Source: Spirochaetales bacterium (lineage in GTDB: Bacteria; Spirochaetota; GWE2-31-10; MWDO01). Taken from it: a DNA stretch of 60,693 bases. The position numbers and the translations under genes are program-made. The notes under the pieces are model-generated. The model saw only the letters and a program-made list of their open reading frames with translations, was not told the origin of the DNA and made no database searches. Below are positions 16,665 to 25,708 of this stretch, piece by piece. The stretch lies in the NCBI GenBank assembly GCA_017540815.1, contig JAFYAI010000159.1, forward strand, positions 1 to 60,693. The letters run 5' to 3'. The first letter of the stretch is position 1, and the number at the start of each line of letters is the position of its first letter.

Positions 16665-17509
16665 ATCTGTTCTCCCAAAATGTGATTGTCTATCAGTCTT
16701 GTATTGCCGATGTAAACTGCTGCGGCAAGAATATTGCCGTCTGTGGCGGTCTGGACATTCTGCATATTTTCATCTACGATATGAACATAATCGATCTTAG
16801 CCGATGCAATATTAAACATTGTTGATAAAAATGCGTCGGTCAGTTTTGCGGCATTTTTTTCTCCCTTATTATACATCTCCACGGTGTGTTTCAATGCAAT
16901 GTTAATCACTGCTGCGTCCTGACGCTCGCTGTCGGACAAGTATTTATTTCTTGAGCTCTTCGCCAATCCGTCAGATTCTCTTATAATCGGGCAGCCGATT
17001 ATCTCAATATCGAAGTTCAGATCTGCGACGAATTTCTTAATAATCATCAGCTGCTGAATATCCTTCTTGCCAAAGAATCCTTTGTCCGGCGTAACGATAT
17101 TAAACAGTTTCGACACAATTGTGCATACTCCGCGGAAATGTCCCGGACGCTTCGCTCCGCAGAGGTTATCTGAGAGTTTATTAATATCGACAAAGGCAAG
17201 CAGATTATCACCGATGATCTCTTCAACCTCAGGATTGAATAATATATCCACACCGTGAGTCTCTGCGACTTTCTTGTCATCTTCAATCGGTCGGGGATAT
17301 TTGTCGAAGTCCTCGTTAGGTCCGAACTGGATCGGATTGACGAATACGCTTGCGACAACAATGTCGCATTCTTTGCGGGCTGCATCAAACAGAGACGCAT
17401 GACCTTCGTGCAATGCTCCCATAGTCGGCACAAGTCCGATAATCTTGCCCTGTTTTTTATATTCTTTTATCTGCTTACGCAGAATGTCGATCTGTTTTAT
17501 ATACTGCAT
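16655..17509 (-). CDS. panC: Pantothenate synthetase PanC
   Basis: A 284-residue enzyme that joins pantoate and beta-alanine using ATP. It has the adenylate-forming motifs PTMGALHEGH near residue 28-37, VFVNPIQFGPNEDF near 55-68, the PDKGFFGKKD segment and a KSSRN(K)YLS motif in the middle of the second half. GGAGG precedes the ATG. One copy of the palindrome CACAATTGTG lies inside at 17114. Confidence 0.95.
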   Translation of the reverse strand: MQYIKQIDILRKQIKEYKKQGKIIGLVPTMGALHEGHASLFDAARKECDIVVASVFVNPIQFGPNEDFDKYPRPIEDDKKVAETHGVDILFNPEVEEIIGDNLLAFVDINKLSDNLCGAKRPGHFRGVCTIVSKLFNIVTPDKGFFGKKDIQQLMIIKKFVADLNFDIEIIGCPIIRESDGLAKSSRNKYLSDSERQDAAVINIALKHTVEMYNKGEKNAAKLTDAFLSTMFNIASAKIDYVHIVDENMQNVQTATDGNILAAAVYIGNTRLIDNHILGEQICW

Positions 17510-17597
17510 AGAGTTTACCTCCGATATTGCAAATAATTACTGTATTATAAATTTTTTTTCAGAAAAAATCAACTGTTTTAGATGAATATTATAGGAT

Positions 17598-17627
17598 AAA
17601 AAAAGTTCCCTGATGGGAACTTTTTTT
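17598..17627 (-). terminator. Terminator after the 227-residue unknown gene
   Basis: A 13-bp stem of A7GTTCCC and GGGAACT7 around a TGAT loop touches the stop codon of the gene at 17627. Confidence 0.85.
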
Positions 17628-18310
17628 CACAGATACTCCGCAGCCGTCATTCTGCACTCATTAAGCGTTGTGACGATCTTGCTCAGCTCGCCTTTTGGTG
17701 ACTTATATCCGGCAAGCACCATTCCGTGCATATTCGGCTTGTTGATAGGCACGATAAACAGTGAAGTCATTCCGATCGAATTATCGACAAGTTCATCAAT
17801 ATACATCTTATTCTTAACGAACATAAGGTGATCTATACTCATAGCGTGAGCGATCAGTCCGTTATCTGCACTGACTGCATCCTGAATATCATCATCACAC
17901 GATGTAAGACTATATACGGCATCACCCCTTTTGCCGGATGCAAACCATGTCCTGTCTGCATATATACTATTCTTGAGATTAAGCAGAAATCCGCTCAGCC
18001 GACTGTCGCTATGTTTCACCGGACTGTCGAGTATATCCAACTCTCTGCTGAGTGCGTCATCATTGGCAGCCGGTCCGGTATAGAATGAAGTCGGTATCTT
18101 AGGAACAGACTCGGCTCGTTTGGTTACTGTTTCATGCACACTCTGCCGAATGCGGCTTGTCGGCATTGTATCATCCGAGACAGTCCTAATCGGCATTATC
18201 TGAGGCTCTGTGGACGGGATAAAACCGCCCTCAGCAATAACAGGAAATGCACCAAGTCCGATCGATGACACTTCAAGATTTTTTTTGATTTTTTTGAATT
18301 TTACAGGCAT
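17627..18310 (-). CDS. Unknown protein
   Basis: A 227-residue protein with a basic start (MPVKFKKIKKN), a low-complexity Ser/Thr/Pro-rich middle to about residue 85, and a compact C-terminal alpha/beta domain of about 130 residues containing HAMSIDHLMFVKN and SLFIVPINKPNMHGMVLAG strands. The C-terminal part has a GAF- or roadblock-like feel, but I cannot assign it. There is no signal peptide or membrane segment. GGAGG lies before the ATG. It is a one-gene unit divergent from typA. Confidence 0.65.
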   Translation of the reverse strand: MPVKFKKIKKNLEVSSIGLGAFPVIAEGGFIPSTEPQIMPIRTVSDDTMPTSRIRQSVHETVTKRAESVPKIPTSFYTGPAANDDALSRELDILDSPVKHSDSRLSGFLLNLKNSIYADRTWFASGKRGDAVYSLTSCDDDIQDAVSADNGLIAHAMSIDHLMFVKNKMYIDELVDNSIGMTSLFIVPINKPNMHGMVLAGYKSPKGELSKIVTTLNECRMTAAEYL

Positions 18311-18487
18311 ACTAACCCCTCCGTTGTGTTATGTTTATCGGAATCGCCAATCTAAAAATTGAATACCGACTGCACCCAGAACGGCAAAAGAAAAATTTGC
18401 ATAAAAATATTTATTTTTTTTCAATAATGTGATATATTACATCATAAATCATTTACAAATCGGTTACCATTTCAAGAGGGATTACAA

Positions 18488-20314
18488 ATGATAGAAGACA
18501 TAACCAAGATACGAAACATAGCCATTATCGCACATGTCGATCACGGCAAGACAACGATGGTCAATACGATGTTTATGCAGAGCGGAATGTTCCGCGAGAA
18601 TCAGCATGTCGAAGACCGCATGATGGACTCGATGGATCTGGAGCGTGAGCGGGGCATTACTATTACATCGAAGAATGGCTCATTCAAATATAAGGATCAT
18701 CTCATTAATATAGTAGATACTCCGGGACACGCTGATTTCGGCGGTCAGGTGGAGCGTATCCTCAACATGGTAGACGGAGCACTGCTGCTCGTCGATGCTG
18801 CCGAAGGTCCTATGCCGCAGACATTCTATGTGCTGAAGAAGGCATTGGCTCTGAATATCCCGATCATCGTCGTGATAAATAAGATCGACAAGCCGAACTC
18901 ACGCTGCGACTGGGTTAAGGATCAGGTCGGAGATCTGTTCCTCAAACTTAATGCTCCGTATGAGCTGCTCGACTTCCCGGTAATATACGCTTCGGCTCGT
19001 GAGGGCTATGCCACAACAGATCCTGCTGTCCGCACAGACAATATGATCGCTCTCTTCGATGAGATAATCAGATATATCCCTTGTCCGAAAGGCGATGCTA
19101 CAGGTCCGGTCCAGATGCTTGTCAGCACGATCAGTTACTCGTCATATCTCGGACGATTGGCTATCGGCAAGATCACATCCGGCAATATGTGCATCAATCA
19201 GGAGATAGCCATCTCCACAAGAGACGGCGAACTTAAGAATGCAAGAATATCCAAACTCTATACATTCGAGTCTAACGGTATGGTTGAAGCCTCTGATGCC
19301 AATGTCGGTGAGATTGTCGCCGTTGCCGGTATCGAAGATATTATGATCGGAGAGACGATTACTGACCGCAATAACCCGATCCCGCTGCCGATTATAGAGC
19401 TTGATCCGCCGACGATCTCGATGAACTTCATCCCGAATGACTCACCATTCGCAGGACAGGACGGCAAGTTCGTCACAAGCCGCCATCTGAAAGACAGGCT
19501 CTACCGTGAGACTCTCGCCGATGTTGCACTGGTTGTCACAGAACTCACCGAAGGTGTCGGTTACAAAGTCTCAGGTCGAGGCGAGCTGCACTTGTCGATC
19601 CTTATCGAGAAAATGCGCCGAGAGGGTTATGAGTTCCAGATTACACGGCCAGAAGTTATCATGAAGAAAGTCGATGGCAAGCTGCTTGAACCTTACGAAG
19701 AACTTATCCTCGATGTCGAAGAAGACACAGTCGGAGCGGTTATCGATGCAGTCTCCAAGCGGAAAGGTCAGTTCCTTGAGATGATACCTGATACAGGATT
19801 CACAAGACTGCGATACAAGATCCCGACACGGGGACTGTTGGGATTCAAGAGTGAGTTTATGAACCTCACCCGCGGAATGGGACTGATGAATTATGTATTC
19901 TTAGAGTTCGACGAATATGCCGGTGACATTAAGAGCCGTATCAATGGTGTGCTTATCTCGATGGAGAACTGCACAACGGTTGCGTATGCACTGTTCAATC
20001 TGCAGGATCGCGGCAAACTCTTCTACGGACCGCAGGTTAAAGTCTACGAAGGTCAGATCGTCGGCGAACACAGCCGCACCAACGACATCGTGGTTAATCC
20101 CGGTAAGACGAAGAAGCTGACTAACCTGCGAGCTGCCGGCTCGGATGAGAATATCATCCTCACTCCGCCGACAGTTATGACGCTGGAGAAGTGTATCACA
20201 TACATCAATGATGACGAGCTTGTCGAGATTACGCCGAAAGAGATCCGCCTGCGTAAAGTGCTGCTGCATGAGATAGACAGACGAAGAAGCGGACGGGGTT
20301 CAGCAGAGGAATAA
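18488..20314 (+). CDS. typA: Ribosome-associated GTPase TypA/BipA
   Basis: A 608-residue translational GTPase. G motifs are HVDHGKTT near residues 17-24, the RGITI switch I segment, DTPGHADF near 77-84 and NKIDKP near 131-136. The EF-G-like domains and the TypA-specific C-terminal domain follow at normal length. It acts in 50S ribosome assembly and stress adaptation. GAGGG stands before the ATG. Confidence 0.95.
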   Translation: MIEDITKIRNIAIIAHVDHGKTTMVNTMFMQSGMFRENQHVEDRMMDSMDLERERGITITSKNGSFKYKDHLINIVDTPGHADFGGQVERILNMVDGALLLVDAAEGPMPQTFYVLKKALALNIPIIVVINKIDKPNSRCDWVKDQVGDLFLKLNAPYELLDFPVIYASAREGYATTDPAVRTDNMIALFDEIIRYIPCPKGDATGPVQMLVSTISYSSYLGRLAIGKITSGNMCINQEIAISTRDGELKNARISKLYTFESNGMVEASDANVGEIVAVAGIEDIMIGETITDRNNPIPLPIIELDPPTISMNFIPNDSPFAGQDGKFVTSRHLKDRLYRETLADVALVVTELTEGVGYKVSGRGELHLSILIEKMRREGYEFQITRPEVIMKKVDGKLLEPYEELILDVEEDTVGAVIDAVSKRKGQFLEMIPDTGFTRLRYKIPTRGLLGFKSEFMNLTRGMGLMNYVFLEFDEYAGDIKSRINGVLISMENCTTVAYALFNLQDRGKLFYGPQVKVYEGQIVGEHSRTNDIVVNPGKTKKLTNLRAAGSDENIILTPPTVMTLEKCITYINDDELVEITPKEIRLRKVLLHEIDRRRSGRGSAEE

Positions 20315-20328
20315 AGCGTAACAAATAA

Positions 20329-20362
20329 AATGCCTGCCTTACGGCAAGCATTTTATTTGTTA
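20329..20362. terminator. Bidirectional terminator between typA and the ICMT-like gene
   Basis: A long stem with one mismatch around TTAC (arms 20329-20347 and 20352-20362 onwards) carries A and T tracts on both sides and lies between convergent genes. Confidence 0.85.
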
Positions 20363-20378
20363 TTGCATTGCAAAGATT

Positions 20379-20876
20379 TTAATGTCTTTTAAACGGCACA
20401 CATCGATTTACATGCTTCCTGTAATCTTCATATTCTTTGCCATACAAGTCCGCAAGCCACTTTTCTTCAGTATTTATCAGAACGATCGTCAGGATTAACC
20501 AATTAATAACCGGTATAACAAGAAGCCAGATATTATGCCACATAAGGATTGTGCCGAAGAGCAGTATCCACAGTCCGCTGTACATCGGGTTTCGCACCCA
20601 CGCATAAATACCGTCAGTTTTCAGCGTATTGTTCGCAATATTATTATCCATATTTGATCCCAATGCCCCGATAAACCATATCAGACCACCTGATACGATA
20701 AATACTGCCCCGACGGTTCTGAAAATATAAATCCATATCCCGCCAATAATCCCAATCCTCAAAATATAATGGAACACAACAATACCGAGAACCGTCATCA
20801 ATACAAAACTCACAATCAGATATGGTCCGATCCCAAACAAAGGAAGTTTCTGATTTTCTTTGATGTAGTTTTTCAT
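20379..20876 (-). CDS. Isoprenylcysteine carboxyl methyltransferase-like membrane protein
   Basis: A 165-residue protein with four membrane helices and the C-terminal signature of the ICMT/PEMT superfamily: TDGIYAWVRNPMYSG near residues 87-101 and EEKWLADLYGKEYEDYRK near 137-154. In this superfamily these parts bind S-adenosylmethionine and the lipid-side acceptor. The substrate in bacteria is generally not known. GGAGAAC precedes the ATG by ten bases. Confidence 0.82.
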   Translation of the reverse strand: MKNYIKENQKLPLFGIGPYLIVSFVLMTVLGIVVFHYILRIGIIGGIWIYIFRTVGAVFIVSGGLIWFIGALGSNMDNNIANNTLKTDGIYAWVRNPMYSGLWILLFGTILMWHNIWLLVIPVINWLILTIVLINTEEKWLADLYGKEYEDYRKHVNRCVPFKRH

Positions 20877-20932
20877 TGCTTATGTTCTCCATGTAAATGC
20901 TGCCCGGCGGTTATTCATTGTCCTGCACTTGT

Positions 20933-21325
20933 TTATTTGTTAATAATCACCCGATACCCTGTCGCTTCTATCGTTCTGCGAAGTTCATCTTCATCAATCG
21001 GCTCATTGCTGACGATCTCACAGATCCCTGTCTTATGAGATGACTTCACCAGCTGAACCTTAAATGCGTTGCGTATCGCATCATTGATGTGAGTCTCACA
21101 CATAGGACACATCATACCGTCGATATGCACGACAGTTTTGACAGAGCTACTTCCATTCTGAGAATGTCCTGCCCCGCTTGACAGAGCATTGGCACAGCCT
21201 GCATTGCATCCTGCACAGTTGCCTCCGCATGAAGATGATTTGCCTTTGCGTTTATCAATAATCATCTTGGCGATGATTGCACCAACAATCAAAGCCAAGA
21301 TGAGAGCAACTATTAAAGTTCCCAT
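20933..21325 (-). CDS. FeoB-associated Cys-rich membrane protein fused to an HMA domain
   Basis: A 130-residue protein. One N-terminal membrane helix (3-22) is followed by a basic stretch and a cysteine cluster (CGGNCAGCNAGC, about 33-45), as in the small FeoB-associated proteins. A linker then leads to a heavy-metal-associated domain with GMMCPMCETH near residues 70-79 and a ferredoxin-like beta-alpha-beta pattern. The gene overlaps the feoB stop by one base (TAATG). The fusion suggests it binds or hands on metal next to the FeoB channel; this is inference. Confidence 0.82.
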   Translation of the reverse strand: MGTLIVALILALIVGAIIAKMIIDKRKGKSSSCGGNCAGCNAGCANALSSGAGHSQNGSSSVKTVVHIDGMMCPMCETHINDAIRNAFKVQLVKSSHKTGICEIVSNEPIDEDELRRTIEATGYRVIINK

Positions 21326-23844
21326 TATTTTACCTTAACTGAAGTCTCTAACTTAGTAGCCTCGGAATATTTCTTGAAGAACAACATATAGATGATACAT
21401 GCAAGACAAGCGAAAGCGACTATCATAAATATCACATTGAATACCGAGAAGTTGCCGGTAAACAGATTGCCGAACTGGTTAATCATAAGTGATATAATGT
21501 ATGCAAATCCGCACTGATAACCGATGGCAAACCATGTCCACTTAGCATTGTTCATCTCACGCTTGATAGCACCGATAGCGGCGAAACACGGAGCACACAG
21601 CAGGTTAAATACGAGGAATGAATATCCTGTAATGCCTGTAAATGCCTGTGCAAGAGCCTGCCATGCTGTCATATCACCTGCACCATAGAGGATGCCCATT
21701 GTGCCGACGATGTTTTCCTTAGCAACAAGACCTGTTACCGATGCTACGGCAGCCTGCCAGTTGCCCCATCCGAGCGGAGCAAATATCCATGCGATGCCCA
21801 CACCGATATGAGCCAATATTGAATACTCCAACTGATCTTCTTCAAGCATTTGGAATGCACCGTCTACCCATCCGAAGAATGAGAGGAACCAGATAACGAT
21901 AGTCGAGAGCAGGATAATAGTGCCGGCTTTCTTGATAAATGACCAGCCGCGCTCCCACATACTGCGAAGCACATTGCCAAGTGTCGGCATGTGATACGGT
22001 GGCAGCTCCATTACAAACGGAGCAGGATTGCCTGCAAACATCTTAGTCTTCTTCAGCATTACGCCTGATATGATGATCGCAGCCATACCGATGAAGTATG
22101 CACTCGTCGCTACCCACGCCGATCCGCCGAAGATAGCACCTGCAATCATAGCGATGAAAGGTACTTTTGCTCCGCACGGTATAAATGTCGTCGTCATGAT
22201 AGTCATACGGCGGTCACGCTCATTCTCGATAGTGCGGCTTGCCATAACGCCCGGGATACCGCATCCTGTGCCGACAAGCATCGGGATAAACGATTTGCCT
22301 GACAGACCGAACTTGCGGAATACTCTGTCAAGAACGAATGCGATACGAGCCATATAACCGCATGCTTCCAGGAATGCCAATAACAGGAAAAGAACCAACA
22401 TCTGCGGAACAAATCCCAATACTGCTCCGACACCGGCAACGATACCGTCAAGGATAAGACCTTTGAGCCAGTCGGCAGTGTGTATCGCATCAAGACATCC
22501 TTCAATGATAGGCGGTATACCGGGTACCCACACTCCATAGTTGGCAGGGTCTACGCCGCCTTCGTATTTGGCAAACATCTCCGCTGCTTCTCTTGCATCA
22601 GCAACTGTACCGGTCTCGTCACTTATCTCCAGAGTCTCATCATCTTCTACCTGATAGCCAAACTCTGTCTCATCGGGATAAAGCTGCAGCAGCTCATTTA
22701 ATGCACTGACGGCATTAGCCACATCGAAGTCTTCTGCTTCGGTATCCATAGCCGCCTCTGCTGCCTCGGTATTATGACCGTCTTCGGCTGCTTTAGCCAG
22801 GAATCCTGCCAAGATACTGTCCGTATCGCCGTATTCTTCTTCGGCCTCTGCTGTTGCCTTAGAACCGATGCCTAACAAATGGTATCCGTCACCGAACAGT
22901 CCGTCGTTAGCCCAGTCAGTCGCTGCAACACCTACACCGACCATCGCTATCCAGTATACGAGGAACATAACAACGGCAAATATAGTAAGTCCGAGCCATC
23001 TGTTGGTCACGATCTTGTCTATCTTATCGGAAGTCGTTAATGCACCTTTATTTGCTTTTTTATAACTTGATTTCAGGATTTCTGCGATGTAGATATATCT
23101 CTCATTGGTGATAATGCTCTCTGCATCATCGTCCAGCTCTTTCTCCGCAGCCTTAATATCCTGCTCAACATGATCCAAAGTTGCCTGACTGATACCAAGC
23201 ATCTTGATGACTTTCTCATCACGCTCAAAGATCTTGATCGCATACCAGCGCTGCTGCTCCTCAGGCAGATTGTGGACAACTGCTTCCTCGATATGAGCGA
23301 TAGCATGATCGACAGGTCCGCTGAACTTATGCTGCGGGATAGTCTTAGTCCCTTTGGCAGCGGAGATTGCCGCATCAGCAGCTTCCATAATGCCTTCACC
23401 TTTGAGAGCAGAAATCTCGACGATTTTGCAGCCGAGATGGCGTGAGAGTTCGCTGACATTTATCTTGTCGCCTGACTTCTTCACAATGTCAATCATATTG
23501 AGTGCAACTACGACCGGGATGCCGAGTTCTACAAGCTGAGTAGTGAGATACAGGTTACGCTCAAGGTTAGTCGCATCTACGATGTTAAGTATTGCATCGG
23601 GACGCTCACCTACGAGATACTCTCTGGCTACGACTTCTTCGAGCGTATACGGTGAAAGTGAGTATATACCCGGCAAGTCAGTGATGATTACGCCGTCGTG
23701 TTTCTTGAGTTTACCTTCTTTTTTTTCAACAGTAACTCCCGGCCAGTTGCCGACGAACTGGTTAGAGCCTGTCAATCCGTTAAAAAGTGTTGTCTTGCCG
23801 CAGTTCGGGTTGCCGGCAAGTGCTATCCTGATATTATCTGCCAT
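21325..23844 (-). CDS. feoB: Ferrous iron transporter FeoB
   Basis: An 839-residue iron(II) transporter. The N-terminal G domain has GNPNCGKTT (about 10-18), the DLPG switch II motif, NMID, and is followed by the GDI-like helical part. The membrane part has the Gate motifs PMLVGTGCGIPGVMASR and TTTFIPCGAK. Between the first membrane helix and the next there is an acidic Ala/Glu-rich insert of about 100 residues (roughly 325-435) that would face outside. The start is ATG 23844 with AGGAG upstream; an in-frame ATG at 23868 overlaps feoA. It follows two feoA genes. Confidence 0.95.
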   Translation of the reverse strand: MADNIRIALAGNPNCGKTTLFNGLTGSNQFVGNWPGVTVEKKEGKLKKHDGVIITDLPGIYSLSPYTLEEVVAREYLVGERPDAILNIVDATNLERNLYLTTQLVELGIPVVVALNMIDIVKKSGDKINVSELSRHLGCKIVEISALKGEGIMEAADAAISAAKGTKTIPQHKFSGPVDHAIAHIEEAVVHNLPEEQQRWYAIKIFERDEKVIKMLGISQATLDHVEQDIKAAEKELDDDAESIITNERYIYIAEILKSSYKKANKGALTTSDKIDKIVTNRWLGLTIFAVVMFLVYWIAMVGVGVAATDWANDGLFGDGYHLLGIGSKATAEAEEEYGDTDSILAGFLAKAAEDGHNTEAAEAAMDTEAEDFDVANAVSALNELLQLYPDETEFGYQVEDDETLEISDETGTVADAREAAEMFAKYEGGVDPANYGVWVPGIPPIIEGCLDAIHTADWLKGLILDGIVAGVGAVLGFVPQMLVLFLLLAFLEACGYMARIAFVLDRVFRKFGLSGKSFIPMLVGTGCGIPGVMASRTIENERDRRMTIMTTTFIPCGAKVPFIAMIAGAIFGGSAWVATSAYFIGMAAIIISGVMLKKTKMFAGNPAPFVMELPPYHMPTLGNVLRSMWERGWSFIKKAGTIILLSTIVIWFLSFFGWVDGAFQMLEEDQLEYSILAHIGVGIAWIFAPLGWGNWQAAVASVTGLVAKENIVGTMGILYGAGDMTAWQALAQAFTGITGYSFLVFNLLCAPCFAAIGAIKREMNNAKWTWFAIGYQCGFAYIISLMINQFGNLFTGNFSVFNVIFMIVAFACLACIIYMLFFKKYSEATKLETSVKVK

Positions 23845-23854
23845 TTTACATCTC

Positions 23855-24076
23855 CTATTGTACTTCAATCATCTCTGCATCTGCTTTACGCAGCGACAGT
23901 TCATAACCGCGCACCGTTACTTCGATTGGATCGCCCAAAGGTGCAACTTTGCGAATGTAAATCTCCGTTCCTTTGGTCACACCCATATCCATAATGCGGC
24001 GTTTCACCGCACCTTCGCCGTGCAGCTTAACAACCGTCACGGTGTCTCCTATTTTTGCTTCACGCAATGTTTTCAT
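23855..24076 (-). CDS. feoA: FeoA domain protein (second copy)
   Basis: A 73-residue SH3-like FeoA protein: LREAKIGDTVTVVKL, the MDMGVTKGTEI turn and the PLGDPIEV strand are typical. It assists FeoB. AGGAGG precedes the ATG, and feoB starts ten bases after its stop codon. Confidence 0.92.
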   Translation of the reverse strand: MKTLREAKIGDTVTVVKLHGEGAVKRRIMDMGVTKGTEIYIRKVAPLGDPIEVTVRGYELSLRKADAEMIEVQ

Positions 24077-24095
24077 TATAATCCTCCTAATGATC

Positions 24096-24308
24096 TTATA
24101 CCATTATCCTTTTTGCCAACTCGTCATTGATGGCAATGCGGGACTCTTTAACTTTGACAATCAGGTTGCCGTTTAATTCGCTGATCACTGAGACAGTTCC
24201 TCCCGGCACTACTCCGAGATTTTCCAGGTGGCGTTTCACTTCGTCATTACCACCGACCTTCTTAACAACAAGATCTTCTCCTTTGTCTGCAAAACTGAGA
24301 GGCATCAC
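24096..24308 (-). CDS. feoA: FeoA domain protein (first copy)
   Basis: A 70-residue FeoA-like protein with the ENLGVVPGGTVSVISE turn and a short final strand. It differs clearly from the second FeoA, so it is not a recent duplicate. AAGGAG lies upstream; the start can be GTG at 24308 or ATG at 24305. It is the first gene of the iron operon. Confidence 0.88.
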   Translation of the reverse strand: MMPLSFADKGEDLVVKKVGGNDEVKRHLENLGVVPGGTVSVISELNGNLIVKVKESRIAINDELAKRIMV

Positions 24309-24340
24309 GATTATCTCCTTGATTTTGTTTTATACGTTTG

Positions 24341-24418
24341 TGTTAGTCGTGTATAACTAAATTAGTCAAAACTAACTTTTAGTTAGATTAGACTAACATA
24401 ATTTTGATATAATGTCAA
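24341..24418 (-). promoter_or_regulatory. Promoter and operator array of the feo operon
   Basis: On the minus strand TTGACA (24413-24418) and TAGTCT (24390-24395) are 17 bases apart. From 24343 to 24397 the DNA is filled with TTAG and CTAA half-sites: TTAGTCAAAACTAA (24362-24375), CTAACTTTTAGTTAG (24372-24386) and GTTAGATTAGACTAAC (24382-24397). These palindromes cover the -10 box, as expected for a metal-dependent repressor. The TTAG-type half-sites resemble DtxR/TroR-type operators more than Fur boxes; the regulator is inferred. Confidence 0.6.
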
Positions 24419-24430
24419 GTAAAAACAATG

Positions 24431-24465
24431 AAAAAACGGGATTTATTTGATAAATCCCGTTTTTT
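24431..24465 (-). terminator. Terminator after the gene at 24482
   Basis: A 15-bp perfect stem (24431-24445 with 24451-24465) with A6 and T6 ends follows the stop codon by 16 bases. Confidence 0.88.
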
Positions 24466-24481
24466 ATCCATACATCACAGT

Positions 24482-24910
24482 TTAATTATTTTGCTGGGCC
24501 ATCCGCCTCAGTTCTTCGCATTCGGTAGCGTAAAATTTGACAAGATATTTTTGGATCACATCCATCTTGACATATAACTTCTGACCGATTCGCAGTGAAA
24601 ACGGCTCGACCGATTTATTCTCAATATCGTAACGGAAAATAACCGAAAACACTTCGTGATTCTGCTGCACGCCCATTAACTTCGCATAACAGTAGAAGTC
24701 ATCACCGCCGCCGGGGTTCGACCAACGCACATCTATAAACTGCTTCTTAGCGACTTCCTCAAGCGTAGGACAATCCTGAATATCCAATTTGAAATTCTTC
24801 ATCATCAATGTCGCCTGTTCCATATCGGCAGTCGATACAGCAAACACATTGGCTGTTCCCAAGACAACTAATACAAAAACTAATAAAATCACTAAAAATT
24901 TATTTCTCAT
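24482..24910 (-). CDS. Exported protein, paralog of the one at 25081
   Basis: A 142-residue protein with a signal peptide (hydrophobic 5-23, cleavage after NVFA). The mature part has the motifs CPTLEEVAKKQFIDVRW, SNPGGGDDFYCYAK and IGQKLYVKMDVIQKYLVKFYATE. The two cysteines may form a disulfide. It shares over half its residues with the neighbouring protein at 25081-25500, so the two arose by duplication. No family is recognised; a small periplasmic protein is likely. AAGGAG precedes the ATG. Confidence 0.75.
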   Translation of the reverse strand: MRNKFLVILLVFVLVVLGTANVFAVSTADMEQATLMMKNFKLDIQDCPTLEEVAKKQFIDVRWSNPGGGDDFYCYAKLMGVQQNHEVFSVIFRYDIENKSVEPFSLRIGQKLYVKMDVIQKYLVKFYATECEELRRMAQQNN

Positions 24911-25013
24911 AACATGCTCCTTTGCAATGTAATTCCGTTCTCGTTAAAATGTCTAGATTATTAAATTATAGGAAGAGATTATTAGTGAGTTCCTTCATCT
25001 GAAGAACAAATAT

Positions 25014-25042
25014 ATTATACATCTTTTTTCGGCATTCGTCAA
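25014..25042 (-). promoter_or_regulatory. Promoter of the gene at 24482
   Basis: TTGACG (25037-25042) and TATAAT (25014-25019) on the minus strand are 17 bases apart. The leader is about 95 bases and contains a small GTTC/GAAC hairpin. Confidence 0.6.
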
Positions 25043-25080
25043 TGAAAAGACAAATATTTTTTAAGATTTTTTTTGCAGTA

Positions 25081-25500
25081 TTACTTAAGCCGCATCATAA
25101 TATTGCGGACTTCTTCTGACTCTGTTGCATAAAATCTGATCAGGTATCGCTGCATCTGATCCATCTTAACATACAACTTAGATCCGACACGCACCGAGAA
25201 TGGCTCGACTTTCTTATGTTCAATGTCATAGCGAAATACAACAGAAAATATTTCACGATTGATAGGCTGCATACCGTTTACTTTAGCATAGCAGTAGAAC
25301 TGATCCCCACCTCCGGGATTATCCCATTTCACATTGACAAGCTGTTTGTCGCACACCTGCTCCAGCGTAGGACAACCGGGCACATTCAGGCGGAATTCTT
25401 TCATCATCACCAATGCCTGTTCCATATCCTCTGCAGTTGCAGCAAAGATACTTACTGCACCAACTATCATAATCATTATTGTAATGAGAAGTTTCTTCAT
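25081..25500 (-). CDS. Exported protein, paralog of the one at 24482
   Basis: A 139-residue protein with a signal peptide (MKKLLITIMIMIVGAVSIFA) and the same mature motifs as its neighbour: CPTLEQVCDKQLVNVKW, DNPGGGDQFYCYAK and a C-terminal YVKMDQMQRYLIRFYATE. The start is ATG 25500 because AAGGAG stands just upstream. The same frame stays open for another 237 bases upstream and has an ATG at 25698 four bases from a predicted transcription start, so a longer form cannot be fully excluded. Function unknown. Confidence 0.72.
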   Translation of the reverse strand: MKKLLITIMIMIVGAVSIFAATAEDMEQALVMMKEFRLNVPGCPTLEQVCDKQLVNVKWDNPGGGDQFYCYAKVNGMQPINREIFSVVFRYDIEHKKVEPFSVRVGSKLYVKMDQMQRYLIRFYATESEEVRNIMMRLK

Positions 25501-25708
25501 CTGTCTCTCCTTACAAACCTGCACAAAAAAAACCCATGACAAAATCTGCTTCTTTCGATCAGCCGAGAGAGTTAAGATAATACGAGATTTCCCTGTTTTC
25601 TTTATCTGTGCATAATACGCCCTTAGCGTTGCGTACGACTCCCATTTTGCTTCTCCACTTTCATCTGTCTTTTCCAATTCTCTAACACAATTTCCCATCT
25701 CTGATATA

